DNA of 64,000 bases. It comes from Thermoplasma acidophilum DSM 1728. GTDB lineage: Archaea > Thermoplasmatota > Thermoplasmata > Thermoplasmatales > Thermoplasmataceae. Location of the stretch: NCBI RefSeq assembly GCF_000195915.1, contig NC_002578.1, forward strand, positions 868,001 through 932,000, in the 5' to 3' direction. The notes under the pieces are model-generated. The model was not told where the DNA came from. It saw nothing but the letters and a program-made list of their open reading frames with translations, and did not search any database. How positions within the stretch are numbered: position 1 is the stretch's first letter; each line of letters begins with the position of its first letter. Positions 26,630-36,182 of this stretch are shown one piece after another. Made by a program: the position numbers and the translations under genes.

Positions 26630-27072
26630 AGGGCGAAGAGGATGCAAGAGAGAACATGCATCTGGCCGCGACCATGGCCGGCATCTCATTCACAAACAGC
26701 GGCACTGCACTCGCACATGCTCTGGGCCACAGCTTCGGCTCAACGCACCATGTTGTACATGGCACCTGCGTTGGTTTATTCCTTCCCTACGTGATAGAAT
26801 TCAACTCTTCCGATGAAAATGCCAGTGAAAAGTATGCAAGGATAGCCAGAAGGCTAGGTTATAAAGATGCTATATCTGCCCTCAGGGATCTGTACAGGAG
26901 GATAGGGCAGCCTCTCACCGTAGCAGAAATCGGCATACCAAAGGATGCATACATGAAGAGCCTGGACAGCATGGTTGAAAAGGCGCTGGCGGATAGCGAG
27001 CTTGCCTTCAACCCAGTGATCGCCGGCGACGAGGACGTAAGATCCATATATATCAAGGCCTACGGTGATTGA
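26626..27072 (+). CDS. Iron-dependent alcohol dehydrogenase, C-terminal part (frameshifted gene)
   Basis: 148 codons. It contains the remaining metal-binding histidines in A-L-G-H-S-F-G and H-V-V-H-G-T-C-V-G, so the metal site is split between the two reading frames. ATG 26626 overlaps the TGA of the upstream part (ATGA). Upstream codons in this frame (…W-N-L-D-R-S-M-K-G-E-E-D…) read naturally back to about 26605, so this was a single gene. Ribosomal re-initiation at ATGA or programmed shifting might still give two pieces, but a frameshift mutation is simplest. Confidence 0.75.
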   Translation: MKGEEDARENMHLAATMAGISFTNSGTALAHALGHSFGSTHHVVHGTCVGLFLPYVIEFNSSDENASEKYARIARRLGYKDAISALRDLYRRIGQPLTVAEIGIPKDAYMKSLDSMVEKALADSELAFNPVIAGDEDVRSIYIKAYGD

Positions 27073-28840
27073 TTTGGGCGGATTCTGGAACAAGCTTATC
27101 TTCGTGGATCTGTCAGGGCGCGATGTATGGTTCGATGGCCTCTCCGAAGATCTATGGGAAAAGTACATGGGTGGAGTGGGCCTTGGATCCTATCTCTTCA
27201 CCAAATACGGTGGAAACTTCGATCCGTTCTCCGAGAAGAACCCGATCATAATCATGACCGGCCCGCTGGTCGGAACCGCGTTCCCCAATTCCGGAAGGCA
27301 TGAGGTTGTGAGCAGGAGCCCGCTCACAACGTTTTTAGGGGAATCGAACTCTGGCGGCAGGTTCGGATTCGAACTGAAGCGATCCGGTTCTGACGGGATG
27401 GTCATAACGGGAAAGTCAGATGTGCCGGTATCGATCTTCATCGATGACGGCGATGTTCGCCTGGCAGAAACACCGGATCTCTGGGGCCTTGACATATATG
27501 AAACGCAGGCTAAGATGAAGAAGGAAAAGAATTACTCGGTTATGTGCATAGGCCCTGCCGGCGAGAACCGCGTCCTCTTTTCATCAATAATGAATGATGA
27601 GGGGCGCGCAGCCGGGAGGACCGGACTCGGCGCTGTCATGGGATCGAAGAAGCTGAAGGCCATCGCCGTTTATGGGCGGAAGATCGTCGAGGTAAACAAT
27701 AGGGCCGAGTACAACAGGATAGTGAAGGAGGCCTCAAAATCTATAATCGAATCACCCGTTGTCTCTGGGTTCAGAAGCTACGGAAGCATGATATGGATGG
27801 ACGGCGGGATAGGTTTCAACGATATCCCGGCCAACTACTTCATGGATAGGAACTTCCAGTTCGACGATCTCAGCAGCATAAAGTTCCACGAGGAATACAG
27901 CGTATCCAGCTACAACTGTGCTGCCTGCGTCATAGGCTGCGGAAGGACTGTTAGATACAACGGCCTCACAGTTGACGGGCCGGAATATGAAACGGTTGCA
28001 GCTTTGGGGCCGCTCCTGGGGAACACCAGTTTCCAGAAAATAATAGAATGGAACCATGAAATCAACAGGCTTGGCATGGACACCATAAGCACCGGCGTCA
28101 TCGTCTCTGCGATCAGGCATTTCATCAAAGCCGGTTTGGTAAACGATGGATCAGTCGAATCGTATTACTCCGGAAGCTTCGAGAAAATAGGCCAGATGAT
28201 CCAAGACATAGCGATGAGGAGAGGTTCCGGAGATCGCATTGCCGATGGCCTCTATCGCTTCGCCTCCTCCCTTGGAATAGACAGGGATCTCATAGCTACG
28301 GTCAAAGGCCTGGAAATACCGCTCCATGATCCCAGGGCCTTCAAGGCACAGGGCATCGTGTATGCAACCTCGACAAGGGGTGCAGACCACATGCAGGGGG
28401 ATATGTACCAGATCGACATAGGGGGCGATCATCCAGATCTGGGCATCGTTTCCGGCGACAGATTCAGCGTGGACAGCGATGACCGCGTCCGGACGGTAAT
28501 AAGGACGCAGGACTTCAGGCAGGTTTACAACTCGCTGATCATATGCTATTACGCGCAGCCTGATCCGGAAACAATAGCCAAAGCGTACGCTCTCGCAACG
28601 GGATTCGATTCATCGATCAAAGATCTGGTTGACCGCGGATCTGAAATAATAAACCTTAAGAGGAGGATCAACGAAGGCCTTGGCATGAGGCCGGAGGACG
28701 ACTGGCTTCCAGCGATAGTCAGAATGCCTATAGAGGGCGAATCGCCTGAATCCGGTACCTCTGACGAGGAGCTCATATCGGCGATCCAGAGGTATTACAG
28801 GCTGAGGGGGTGGGGAAGGTACAGGCCTCCTGTGCGGTGA
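27065..28840 (+). CDS. Tungsten/molybdenum aldehyde:ferredoxin oxidoreductase (AOR family)
   Basis: 591 residues, normal AOR length. N-terminal AOR domain with the pterin-binding G-P-L-V-G-T and S-x-x-G-G-x-F-G segments and R-A-A-G-R-T-G-L-G-A-V-M-G-S-K. The cluster motif is C-x2-C-x3-C at Cys285, Cys288 and Cys292, with a fourth Cys near residue 495 in the L-I-I-C-Y segment. It oxidises aldehydes to acids with ferredoxin, using a bis-pterin W or Mo cofactor and a [4Fe-4S] cluster. The start overlaps the Fe-ADH stop by eight bases (GTG 27065; TTG 27074 possible). Alcohol dehydrogenase plus AOR fits interconversion of alcohol, aldehyde and acid. Confidence 0.9.
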   Translation: MIDLGGFWNKLIFVDLSGRDVWFDGLSEDLWEKYMGGVGLGSYLFTKYGGNFDPFSEKNPIIIMTGPLVGTAFPNSGRHEVVSRSPLTTFLGESNSGGRFGFELKRSGSDGMVITGKSDVPVSIFIDDGDVRLAETPDLWGLDIYETQAKMKKEKNYSVMCIGPAGENRVLFSSIMNDEGRAAGRTGLGAVMGSKKLKAIAVYGRKIVEVNNRAEYNRIVKEASKSIIESPVVSGFRSYGSMIWMDGGIGFNDIPANYFMDRNFQFDDLSSIKFHEEYSVSSYNCAACVIGCGRTVRYNGLTVDGPEYETVAALGPLLGNTSFQKIIEWNHEINRLGMDTISTGVIVSAIRHFIKAGLVNDGSVESYYSGSFEKIGQMIQDIAMRRGSGDRIADGLYRFASSLGIDRDLIATVKGLEIPLHDPRAFKAQGIVYATSTRGADHMQGDMYQIDIGGDHPDLGIVSGDRFSVDSDDRVRTVIRTQDFRQVYNSLIICYYAQPDPETIAKAYALATGFDSSIKDLVDRGSEIINLKRRINEGLGMRPEDDWLPAIVRMPIEGESPESGTSDEELISAIQRYYRLRGWGRYRPPVR

Positions 28841-28884
28841 TGTGCGGCCAATCCCTGTCTTCCCAGCGTATTCCGCATCTCAAT

Positions 28885-28894
28885 CTTTTTATAT
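28885..28894 (+). promoter_or_regulatory. TATA box of hel308
   Basis: CTTTTTATAT about 25 bases before GTG 28914, supporting a leaderless GTG start instead of the longer frame from 28842. Confidence 0.6.
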
Positions 28895-28913
28895 CGTACA
28901 GTTATGGTGCAGC

Positions 28914-30938
28914 GTGAAGATCAGCGAACTGGGTTATGACAGGGCCTTTCTGCAGCTCTTCGATGGTAACGACTTCCAGCTGTACGACCATCAGAGGATG
29001 GCCATCGAACAGATCAGGAAGGGCAGGAACGTTGTCGTCAGCGTGCCCACTGCCGCAGGCAAAACTCTGATCGCATATTCCGCCATCTATGAAACGTTCC
29101 AGAGGAATCTCAAATCAATATACATAGTTCCGCTGAGATCGCTGGCCATGGAGAAGTTTTCAGAGCTGTCCAGACTCAGGGATCTTGGCCTCAAGGTGAA
29201 GATGTCAATTGGGGATTACGATGACAGCCCCGATTTCATAAAGAGATATGATGCGGTCATCCTAACCTCCGAGAAGGCCGATTCACTCCTCCATCATGAT
29301 CCGTATATTCTCAACGATGTGGGCCTCCTCGTCCTCGATGAGATCCACACGATTGGCGACGAGAGCCGCGGCCCTACGCTGGAGACCGTAGCATCCATAG
29401 CTAGATATGTTAATCCCGATGTCAGGATACTGGCACTTTCAGCTACCGTATCCAACGCCATGGAGCTGGCCAGCTGGTTAGACGCTTCCCTTATAAAGAG
29501 CGACTTCAGGCCGGTTCCTCTCAAGACGGGCATATTATACAGGGATCAGCTCTATCTAGACGGGAAGAGGAGATCCGGCGTCAGCATCAACCAGATCATA
29601 AGGGAGACCGTTGAGGACAACGGCCAGGTGCTGATGTTCGTCAGCTCAAGAAAGAAGGCAGAGGATACCGCAAGGGATCTTGCCCAGATATTCGGAAGCG
29701 ATGCGAACATAAAGATATCATCCGATGAAACGAACGTGTACGATGATATGCTCAATGAAATACTGCCAAGAGGCGTAGCGTTCCATCACGCCGGACTGAG
29801 CAATGACCAGCGTGCATTCATCGAGAGGGAGTTCAGGGCAAGGCGGATAAAGGTCATAGTCGCCACGCCAACACTTGCAGCTGGAGTCAACCTTCCAGCA
29901 CGCCTCGTCATAGTCAGGGACATAACCAGATGGGGATCGGACGGCATATCTTACCTGACGAACATGGAGATAAAGCAGATGATAGGGAGAGCCGGCAGGC
30001 CGGGATATGACCAGTATGGCATAGGCCTGATATACGTGTCATCGCAGTCCAGCTACGAGGCGGCAAAGGATTATCTATCAACGGATCCGGAGCCGGTCGT
30101 ATCGTACCTCGGAAACGAGGCAAAGGTCAGGTTCAACACGCTGGCAGCAATATCCATGGGCCTTGCCAGATCCCCTTCGGACATAATGAAGTTCTACGAA
30201 ACAACACTGTTCTTCTCCCAGAACGGTAAGGACCTTCTGGAGGAGAAGATATCTGCCTCACTGAAATTCCTCGAAAAAAACGGCTTCATAAAGCAATCAC
30301 CGGATCTCAGGACGACCCAGCTTGGAAAGGTAACCAGCGATCTGTACATAGATCCGGAGAGCGCTCTGCGCCTCGTTGACTTCTTTGATGGGCCCGCGGA
30401 TGTTGACCATGCGATCTATTACATCTCCCTGTGCAGAGAGATCGTGCCGTTCAACATAAAGGATGATTATTCTGCAATGGAGTTTCTCGACGATATAGGC
30501 CTCATCGATGGCGACATAGATGCAGCGAAGACGGCGATAGTGCTAAGGGATTGGATATCCGAAGCATCCTACAAATACCTGTACGATAAGTACGGCATCG
30601 CACCTGGGGATATGCAGGCCAGGATCTCCATGGCAGATTGGCTCTCCTATTCCCTAGCGAAGCTGTCATCGATATACAAGCCTGAGGTGCGCAGGATGCT
30701 GGAGATACTCAACCTGAGGATAAAGGAGGGAATAAGGGAGGATATACTGCAGCTCGTTCTCATACCTGGCGTTGGCCGTGTCAGGGCCAGAAGGCTGTAC
30801 GATGCCGGCCTGAGGAGCATTGAAGACGTGGCTTCCGCATCCCCGGATAGGATAAAGGCTATATACGGTTTCTCTGACACCCTTGCAAATGCCATCATAA
30901 GGAGGGCGAGAACCATTGCCTCCAAAGAAGTTCGTTAG
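28914..30938 (+). CDS. hel308: Hel308/Hjm superfamily 2 DNA helicase
   Basis: 674 residues from GTG 28914. Q-motif-like Y-D-H-Q, Walker A P-T-A-A-G-K-T near residue 45, DEIH box (Asp142), S-A-T motif III, and motif VI Q-M-I-G-R-A-G-R-P-G. The C-terminal helix-hairpin-helix segment (V-L-I-P-G-V-G-R-V-R-A-R-R-L) is the Hel308 domain. It is a 3'-5' helicase that acts on stalled replication forks and recombination intermediates. Its end overlaps the Trm5 gene by 23 bases. Confidence 0.94.
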   Translation: MKISELGYDRAFLQLFDGNDFQLYDHQRMAIEQIRKGRNVVVSVPTAAGKTLIAYSAIYETFQRNLKSIYIVPLRSLAMEKFSELSRLRDLGLKVKMSIGDYDDSPDFIKRYDAVILTSEKADSLLHHDPYILNDVGLLVLDEIHTIGDESRGPTLETVASIARYVNPDVRILALSATVSNAMELASWLDASLIKSDFRPVPLKTGILYRDQLYLDGKRRSGVSINQIIRETVEDNGQVLMFVSSRKKAEDTARDLAQIFGSDANIKISSDETNVYDDMLNEILPRGVAFHHAGLSNDQRAFIEREFRARRIKVIVATPTLAAGVNLPARLVIVRDITRWGSDGISYLTNMEIKQMIGRAGRPGYDQYGIGLIYVSSQSSYEAAKDYLSTDPEPVVSYLGNEAKVRFNTLAAISMGLARSPSDIMKFYETTLFFSQNGKDLLEEKISASLKFLEKNGFIKQSPDLRTTQLGKVTSDLYIDPESALRLVDFFDGPADVDHAIYYISLCREIVPFNIKDDYSAMEFLDDIGLIDGDIDAAKTAIVLRDWISEASYKYLYDKYGIAPGDMQARISMADWLSYSLAKLSSIYKPEVRRMLEILNLRIKEGIREDILQLVLIPGVGRVRARRLYDAGLRSIEDVASASPDRIKAIYGFSDTLANAIIRRARTIASKEVR

Positions 30939-31836
30939 GGTTAGGAAGCATATGGCTGAGAGGACGATAAGGGATCTGAGGAACGCCGGGCTTTACGATA
31001 CGAACTATACCATAGCCAGGGACGGCGACTACGTCCTCATTCCTGTGACGGACGATTATTCAGGCGAACATGTTGTGATGGAGGCCGAACCAACTAATAT
31101 GCGAAGATCCGCTTCAGGATCCTTCGATACCATAGGATCCATAGCGATCATGAAAAAATATGACGAGGCTTTGGCGAACGATATTCTGCTGACGCACAAG
31201 AAAATAAGAAGCGTGTTCTTTGATGAGGGCGTCGGTGGGCCGGAGCGCATAAGAAAACTGCGGCTTGTTGCTGGAGAAAACAACACCGTGACCGAATACA
31301 GGGAAAATGGATGTTCGTTCACTGTTGACGTCGCGAAGGCGTACTTTTCGCCCAGGCTGGCGACGGAAAGGCGTAGGATCGTCGATCAGGTATCCGATGG
31401 CGAATTCATCTTCGACATGTTCGCCGGTGTCGGGCCGATAAGCATCGAGATCGCCCGGTACAGAAGAGTAAGGATAATCGCTGCGGACATAAACTGCGAT
31501 GCTGTAGAAATGCTGAAGGAGAATATGGAGAAGAATCCACTGCGTGGCATCATAGAACCTTTCTGCGAGGACGCCAGGATCGCAGCAGAGAGGGTTACCG
31601 GTGCTGACAGGGTGATAATGAACCATCCAACAGCATCCTTTGAATTCATCGATTACGCGGTGAAAACTCTGAGAGAAGGCGGGGTAATCAACTATTATGA
31701 ATTCCTGGATAATTCCAAGGTTGACAAACGCATCTCTGACCTCGAGATGCGATCGCTTATCCCGCTTGATGTGCATCCAGTCCACTCCTACTCAAAGACC
31801 ATTTCGCTCTATTCGATGACCCTTAAGAAGGCATAG
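30916..31836 (+). CDS. trm5: tRNA (guanine37-N1)-methyltransferase Trm5
   Basis: 306 residues from TTG 30916. The residues after this start (K-F-V-R-V-R-K-H…R-T-I-R-D) align with archaeal Trm5 N-termini, so TTG is preferred over ATG 30952. The Trm5 pattern is clear: L-R-L-V-A-G-E-N-N-T-V-T, F-x-V-D-V-A-K-A-Y-F-S-P-R-L, SAM motif D-M-F-A-G-V-G-P and the catalytic-loop M-N-H-P (N-L-P in many relatives). It forms m1G37 on tRNAs with G36, preventing +1 frameshifting. The His in the NxP loop is a mild deviation. Confidence 0.88.
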   Translation: MPPKKFVRVRKHMAERTIRDLRNAGLYDTNYTIARDGDYVLIPVTDDYSGEHVVMEAEPTNMRRSASGSFDTIGSIAIMKKYDEALANDILLTHKKIRSVFFDEGVGGPERIRKLRLVAGENNTVTEYRENGCSFTVDVAKAYFSPRLATERRRIVDQVSDGEFIFDMFAGVGPISIEIARYRRVRIIAADINCDAVEMLKENMEKNPLRGIIEPFCEDARIAAERVTGADRVIMNHPTASFEFIDYAVKTLREGGVINYYEFLDNSKVDKRISDLEMRSLIPLDVHPVHSYSKTISLYSMTLKKA

Positions 31837-31890
31837 GCGATGAGATTCGCAGGTCTATTCATTTTTATCGTACGATGCAAATACAGAAAA

Positions 31891-31899
31891 TATATTTAT
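31891..31899 (+). promoter_or_regulatory. TATA box of the acidic micropeptide gene
   Basis: TATATTTAT, giving a predicted transcription start near 31921, followed by a strong GGAGGTG at 31922-31928. Confidence 0.5.
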
Positions 31900-31934
31900 A
31901 GGGGATATCACTGTCTTGACCGGAGGTGGAATGT

Positions 31935-32009
31935 TTGGTCTTCAAAAAAATGGATTACGATGACGACTTCGATGATGAAGACGAAGATGAAGACGACGAT
32001 GATTTTTAA
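31935..32009 (+). CDS. Acidic micropeptide (24 residues)
   Basis: TTG 31935 to TAA 32007-32009, six bases after a near-perfect GGAGGTG Shine-Dalgarno, with its own TATA box upstream. After M-V-F-K-K-M the remaining 18 residues are Asp, Glu, Tyr and Phe only (15 of 18 acidic). GTG 31926 is an alternative start in the same frame. The combination of promoter, ribosome-binding site and a clean short frame supports expression. Function unknown; it might bind metal or a basic partner. Confidence 0.5.
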   Translation: MVFKKMDYDDDFDDEDEDEDDDDF

Positions 32010-32182
32010 GGTCAAATGAATTATCGCAGGGGAGCGGCAAAATTATGATAGCATTGAATTTTTAACACTCCCCGCCATTCCTTCTTGGCCGTTGCGGATA
32101 TCGTTTGAAAAGCTGTTATTTTGCCTTCGCCAGGCGTTATGCAAACCGCAAATCTATATATTGCATAGATCAATGTGGCAGT

Positions 32183-33490
32183 ATGGATATCGTCGTGATA
32201 GGAGGAGGCGCGGCTGGTATGGCCGCAGCATCCAAGGCGAAGAGGGTAAACAAGGATGCAAACGTCACTGTTATAGAATCAGGTTCATTTGTCTCGTATG
32301 CCGAGTGCGGCATACCTTATTTTCTTCAGGGCATCGTGGGAAAAGCGGAGGATCTTCTGCATTACCCTCTGGAGGAATTCACGGAAAAGAGAGGCATCAA
32401 GGTAATAACTGGCAGGGTGGTGAAGAAGATCGATACAGCCTCCCTGTCGCTGGTGCTTGACAATGGATCCGCTGTGAAATTCGATAGATTGATCATAGCA
32501 ACGGGATCAAGGCCGAGGATACCCGATGGCATAGCATCAGGAGTTTTTGGCCTCCGCAGCTTGGAGAGCGCCATAAGATTGAAGGAGGCCATCGATGGAT
32601 CACGAACGATAACGATAATAGGAGCCGGCGTTCTGGGCGTCGAACTGGCATCAACGCTCACCGAAGCTGGCAAGAGGGTAAAGGTGATATCAAAGTACGA
32701 TAGGGTTATGCCGCAGCTCGACCCAGACATGGGAAAGATACTAAACGATTATTTTTCCTCGAAGGTTGAGGTTGAATTCTCCTCCACGCCTGTGGAGATA
32801 AAGAAGGGGGAGGACGGCTTCGCTGTAAAGACGACTGTTGATGATCACGTATCGGACGTTGTCATCGCTGCAGTTGGCATAGTTCCCAACTCAAACATTG
32901 CCGTCGATGCAGGCATAAAGGTTGACCAGCGTGGAGCCATCATAACCGACGAACACATGGAGACTTCCATTCCCGGCATATACGCTGCGGGTGACGTCGC
33001 AACGGTTAAGAATATCATAACAGGGCAGGATGAGATGATGCCGCTTGCCCAGATAGCAAACAAGGCGGGCCGTGTTGCAGGTTCAAACGCTGCCGGTTCT
33101 GAGATGAGGTTCCCCGGCGCCATTGGTTCGACGTTGGTCAAGGTATTCGACATGGAGGTTGGCTTCACAGGCCTCAATGAAAAGCGCGCCTCAGTGCTTG
33201 GCATACCCTATGGAAAGACGATGATCAAGGCTAAGAGCAGGGCCAACTACTATCCAGGAAAGGAGGACATATTCGTGAAGATACTGTACGACAGCAGGGA
33301 CAAGAAGATAATAGGCGGCCAGGTGATCGGAAAGGATGGGGCTGCCTGGAGGCTGAACACACTGGCCACGGCAATATTCGCGGGTTTCACCGTTGAGGAT
33401 CTCTTCTACGACGATCTCGGATACACGCCGCCGTTCGGGCCTGTGTGGGACCCTCTCGTAGTGGCCGGAAGCGTATCCATGAGAGAATAG
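32183..33490 (+). CDS. CoA-disulfide reductase / NAD(P)H oxidase family flavoprotein
   Basis: 435 residues from ATG 32183; the longer frame to 32105 is unsupported, and a CTATATAT box (32153-32160) lies 25-30 bases upstream. FAD-binding G-G-G-A-A-G-M near the N-terminus, a single redox Cys42 in Y-A-E-C-G-I-P-Y, NAD(P)-binding G-A-G-V-L-G-V-E-L around residue 150, the second FAD motif A-A-G-D-V-A, and the C-terminal dimerisation domain. The lone cysteine is typical of CoA-disulfide reductases and related NADH oxidases. It protects against oxygen or keeps CoA reduced. Two bases separate it from lhr. Confidence 0.88.
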   Translation: MDIVVIGGGAAGMAAASKAKRVNKDANVTVIESGSFVSYAECGIPYFLQGIVGKAEDLLHYPLEEFTEKRGIKVITGRVVKKIDTASLSLVLDNGSAVKFDRLIIATGSRPRIPDGIASGVFGLRSLESAIRLKEAIDGSRTITIIGAGVLGVELASTLTEAGKRVKVISKYDRVMPQLDPDMGKILNDYFSSKVEVEFSSTPVEIKKGEDGFAVKTTVDDHVSDVVIAAVGIVPNSNIAVDAGIKVDQRGAIITDEHMETSIPGIYAAGDVATVKNIITGQDEMMPLAQIANKAGRVAGSNAAGSEMRFPGAIGSTLVKVFDMEVGFTGLNEKRASVLGIPYGKTMIKAKSRANYYPGKEDIFVKILYDSRDKKIIGGQVIGKDGAAWRLNTLATAIFAGFTVEDLFYDDLGYTPPFGPVWDPLVVAGSVSMRE

Positions 33491-33491
33491 G

Positions 33492-36176
33492 ATGTCAAAC
33501 TCATTTTCCTATCTAGATGAGAGAATCATAGCGATGCTCCGCGACAGGGGCATAACGGATCCTACAGATCCGCAGGAGCAGATAATACCCCTTGTCCTGG
33601 AGGGAAAGAACGTACTCCTGCTGTCGCCAACCGGCAGCGGCAAGACTGAAGCAGCGGTGCTTCCTGTATTCCAGAGGATATTGAGGGAGAAGCCGAAGAA
33701 GGTCTTCGCATTATACATAACGCCGCTCAGGGCGCTGAACCGCGATATACTTTCACGCCTTGTAGACTACGGCAGAGAACTTGGCATAGATGTGCAGGTT
33801 AGGCACAGCGATATGAGCGATGCAGATAAGCGAAGGATGGCGGAGAGCCCTCCGGACATTCTCGTTACGACGCCGGAATCTCTGCAGATACTTCTTAACG
33901 GGAAGAACCTGAGACGCTTCATCGCAAACGTGCGTGTCGTCATAGTGGATGAGCTGCACGATGCTGCAGAAAACGAACGTGGATCACAGCTGTCGCTTGC
34001 ACTGGAGCGGCTGAGGGATCTTGCTGGCAACTTCCAGCGAATAGGCCTTTCGGCAACCGTCGGAAATCCTGGAGATCTCGCCAGGTTTTTGGTTCCAAAT
34101 GGAACCTGCGAGATCATCTCAACTACGCTGAAGAAGAACATGTCCATAGACGTCATGGTACCGGATGAATCCAGCGAAGAGGATGCCGAGGTCATGGGAT
34201 GCGATCGGCAGTACGCCGGTGCTATACTCAAGGTCTGGGATCTCATAAACAGGCATGCTGGATCGCTCGTATTTGTGAACAGGCGATTCGTAGCTGAGGA
34301 TCTTGCATTCAGGCTGAAGCTAAAATTTGGAGAAATACCGGTACTGGTGCACCACGGATCGCTTTCAAAGGAGACAAGGGAGTTCGCAGAAAGATCGTTC
34401 AAGAACGGAGAGGTCAAGGCATTGATATGCACGTCATCTCTAGAACTCGGCATAGATGTTGGAACGGCGAATGCAGTTATACAGTTCAATTCTCCCAGGC
34501 AGATAAACAAGATGATACAGCGCATAGGAAGAAGCGAACACTGGATAGGAAAGACCTCTAAGGGCTACGTCGTATGCACGGATGTCATAGAGATGGAGGA
34601 GGCAATAGCCATCGTAGACAGCATAGCTGAGGGAAAGATAGAGAACGTCCAGATTATGAAGAACTCGCTTTCTACGCTTGCAAATCAGATTCTATCCGAG
34701 ATCAACGCACAGGGAAAGGTGAACGTCAAGAACTTCTTCGAAACGGTCAAGCGATCGTACGCCTACGCCGATCTGCCATGGGACGAGTACTACTCCGTTG
34801 TCAGCTTCCTAGCTAGCACCAGGAAGCTGTGGCTGGAAGACGAGCTCATGGGCAGGAGGAGGAATACGCTAAAATATTACATAGAGAACATATCCATGAT
34901 ACCCAGCGAAAAGAACTATAAGGTAATAGATACGGGCGGTAAGTTCATAGGAACGCTTGATGAGAGGTACGTGGCATCCGAGATAGATGCCGGCAGTTAC
35001 TTCGTCATGAGGGGCAACACCTGGCGTGTCGTGAGGATCGATCATGACCGCATACTTGTAGAATCTTTCTTCACTCCCGCCATAGCGCCCAGGTGGACGG
35101 GCGAAGACATACCGGTCCTTTACGATGTTGTGCAGAGGGTCTCCGCAAATCGCAAATCGAGATCCATCCTTAACTACATAGACGATGCCTCGGCAAGGAA
35201 GCTGGAAGAATGGTATCAGAACGACATCGCAACGGTGGACAGAGTCATAATTGAAAGCTTCAACGACGAGATAATCATACAGATACTGCTTGGCACAAGG
35301 GGTAATTTCGCTCTTGCTGAGATACTTTCGAATGTGCTCACATCCATCACCGGTGAAAGCGTTGAGATGGACTTTTCACCGTATCACATATATCTGCGGA
35401 CTTCCAGGAAGATCTACGCTGAGGATGTCATGCGCATGATAAAGAGCATAAACTTGGAGAACCTTAATTCCTACATCAGATCATCCGCGTCTAGATCCCG
35501 CTTCTTCAAATCCGTGTTCCTGTACGAGGCCAGGAAATTCGGCATAATAAGCGAAGATGCCGATCTAGAAAGGATAAGGGTGGACAAGATAATGGATGCC
35601 TATTCGGAATCCGTCGTATTTGAGGACTCCATCAGAAAGCTCATCAACGATTACATGGATATAGATGCGATCACGTCTTTCATAGGATCTCTCGATACAG
35701 TGCAGTTCGTGCTGAAGGATAAGATATCAAAGGCATCCGATATCTTCATATCGCATTACTCTGAGAGGGTTGCACCACTAAGGCCTACAAAGGTGATACT
35801 TGAATCTGTCAGAAACCGCATATTGAACGAGCGTGTGACGCTCTACTGCGTCAGCTGCGGCAACGTGCGCACCTACCGCGTCAGGGATATCAAGGTACCC
35901 AAATGCGATGTATGCGGATCAAGGCTTGTTGCTGCCCTGTCCGATTTCGAAAGGGCAAAGATAGATGATCCATCGTACAGGAAGCGCATACTGAAGAATG
36001 CCCACCTTGTAAAGGAAAAGGGCATCCAGGCCGTTATGGTTCTTTCAGCAAGGGGGGTTGGCCCGGAAACCGCATCGAGGATTCTGGAGGTAACCTATGC
36101 GAACGAAGATGATCTGATAAGATCGATCCTGACGGCAGAGATGGATTACGCCAGAAACCGCAGATTCTGGGACTAG
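33492..36176 (+). CDS. lhr: Lhr-type superfamily 2 ATP-dependent helicase
   Basis: 894 residues, typical of archaeal Lhr-core helicases. Walker A S-P-T-G-S-G-K-T, DELH box, S-A-T-V motif III, C-T-S-S-L-E-L-G-I-D motif V and Q-R-I-G-R-S motif VI, followed by the Lhr winged-helix and beta-barrel region. A C-terminal zinc motif (C-V-S-C-G then K-C-D-V-C-G, about residues 784-815) is an extra. Such helicases unwind DNA/RNA hybrids and are linked to DNA repair. It begins two bases after the CoA-disulfide reductase stop, so probably cotranscribed. Confidence 0.9.
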   Translation: MSNSFSYLDERIIAMLRDRGITDPTDPQEQIIPLVLEGKNVLLLSPTGSGKTEAAVLPVFQRILREKPKKVFALYITPLRALNRDILSRLVDYGRELGIDVQVRHSDMSDADKRRMAESPPDILVTTPESLQILLNGKNLRRFIANVRVVIVDELHDAAENERGSQLSLALERLRDLAGNFQRIGLSATVGNPGDLARFLVPNGTCEIISTTLKKNMSIDVMVPDESSEEDAEVMGCDRQYAGAILKVWDLINRHAGSLVFVNRRFVAEDLAFRLKLKFGEIPVLVHHGSLSKETREFAERSFKNGEVKALICTSSLELGIDVGTANAVIQFNSPRQINKMIQRIGRSEHWIGKTSKGYVVCTDVIEMEEAIAIVDSIAEGKIENVQIMKNSLSTLANQILSEINAQGKVNVKNFFETVKRSYAYADLPWDEYYSVVSFLASTRKLWLEDELMGRRRNTLKYYIENISMIPSEKNYKVIDTGGKFIGTLDERYVASEIDAGSYFVMRGNTWRVVRIDHDRILVESFFTPAIAPRWTGEDIPVLYDVVQRVSANRKSRSILNYIDDASARKLEEWYQNDIATVDRVIIESFNDEIIIQILLGTRGNFALAEILSNVLTSITGESVEMDFSPYHIYLRTSRKIYAEDVMRMIKSINLENLNSYIRSSASRSRFFKSVFLYEARKFGIISEDADLERIRVDKIMDAYSESVVFEDSIRKLINDYMDIDAITSFIGSLDTVQFVLKDKISKASDIFISHYSERVAPLRPTKVILESVRNRILNERVTLYCVSCGNVRTYRVRDIKVPKCDVCGSRLVAALSDFERAKIDDPSYRKRILKNAHLVKEKGIQAVMVLSARGVGPETASRILEVTYANEDDLIRSILTAEMDYARNRRFWD

Positions 36177-36182
36177 GGTCAA

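Noticed and set aside
28842-28913. N-terminal extension of Hel308
   Set aside because: A TATA box lies inside it 25 bases before GTG 28914, and the extension has no family counterpart.
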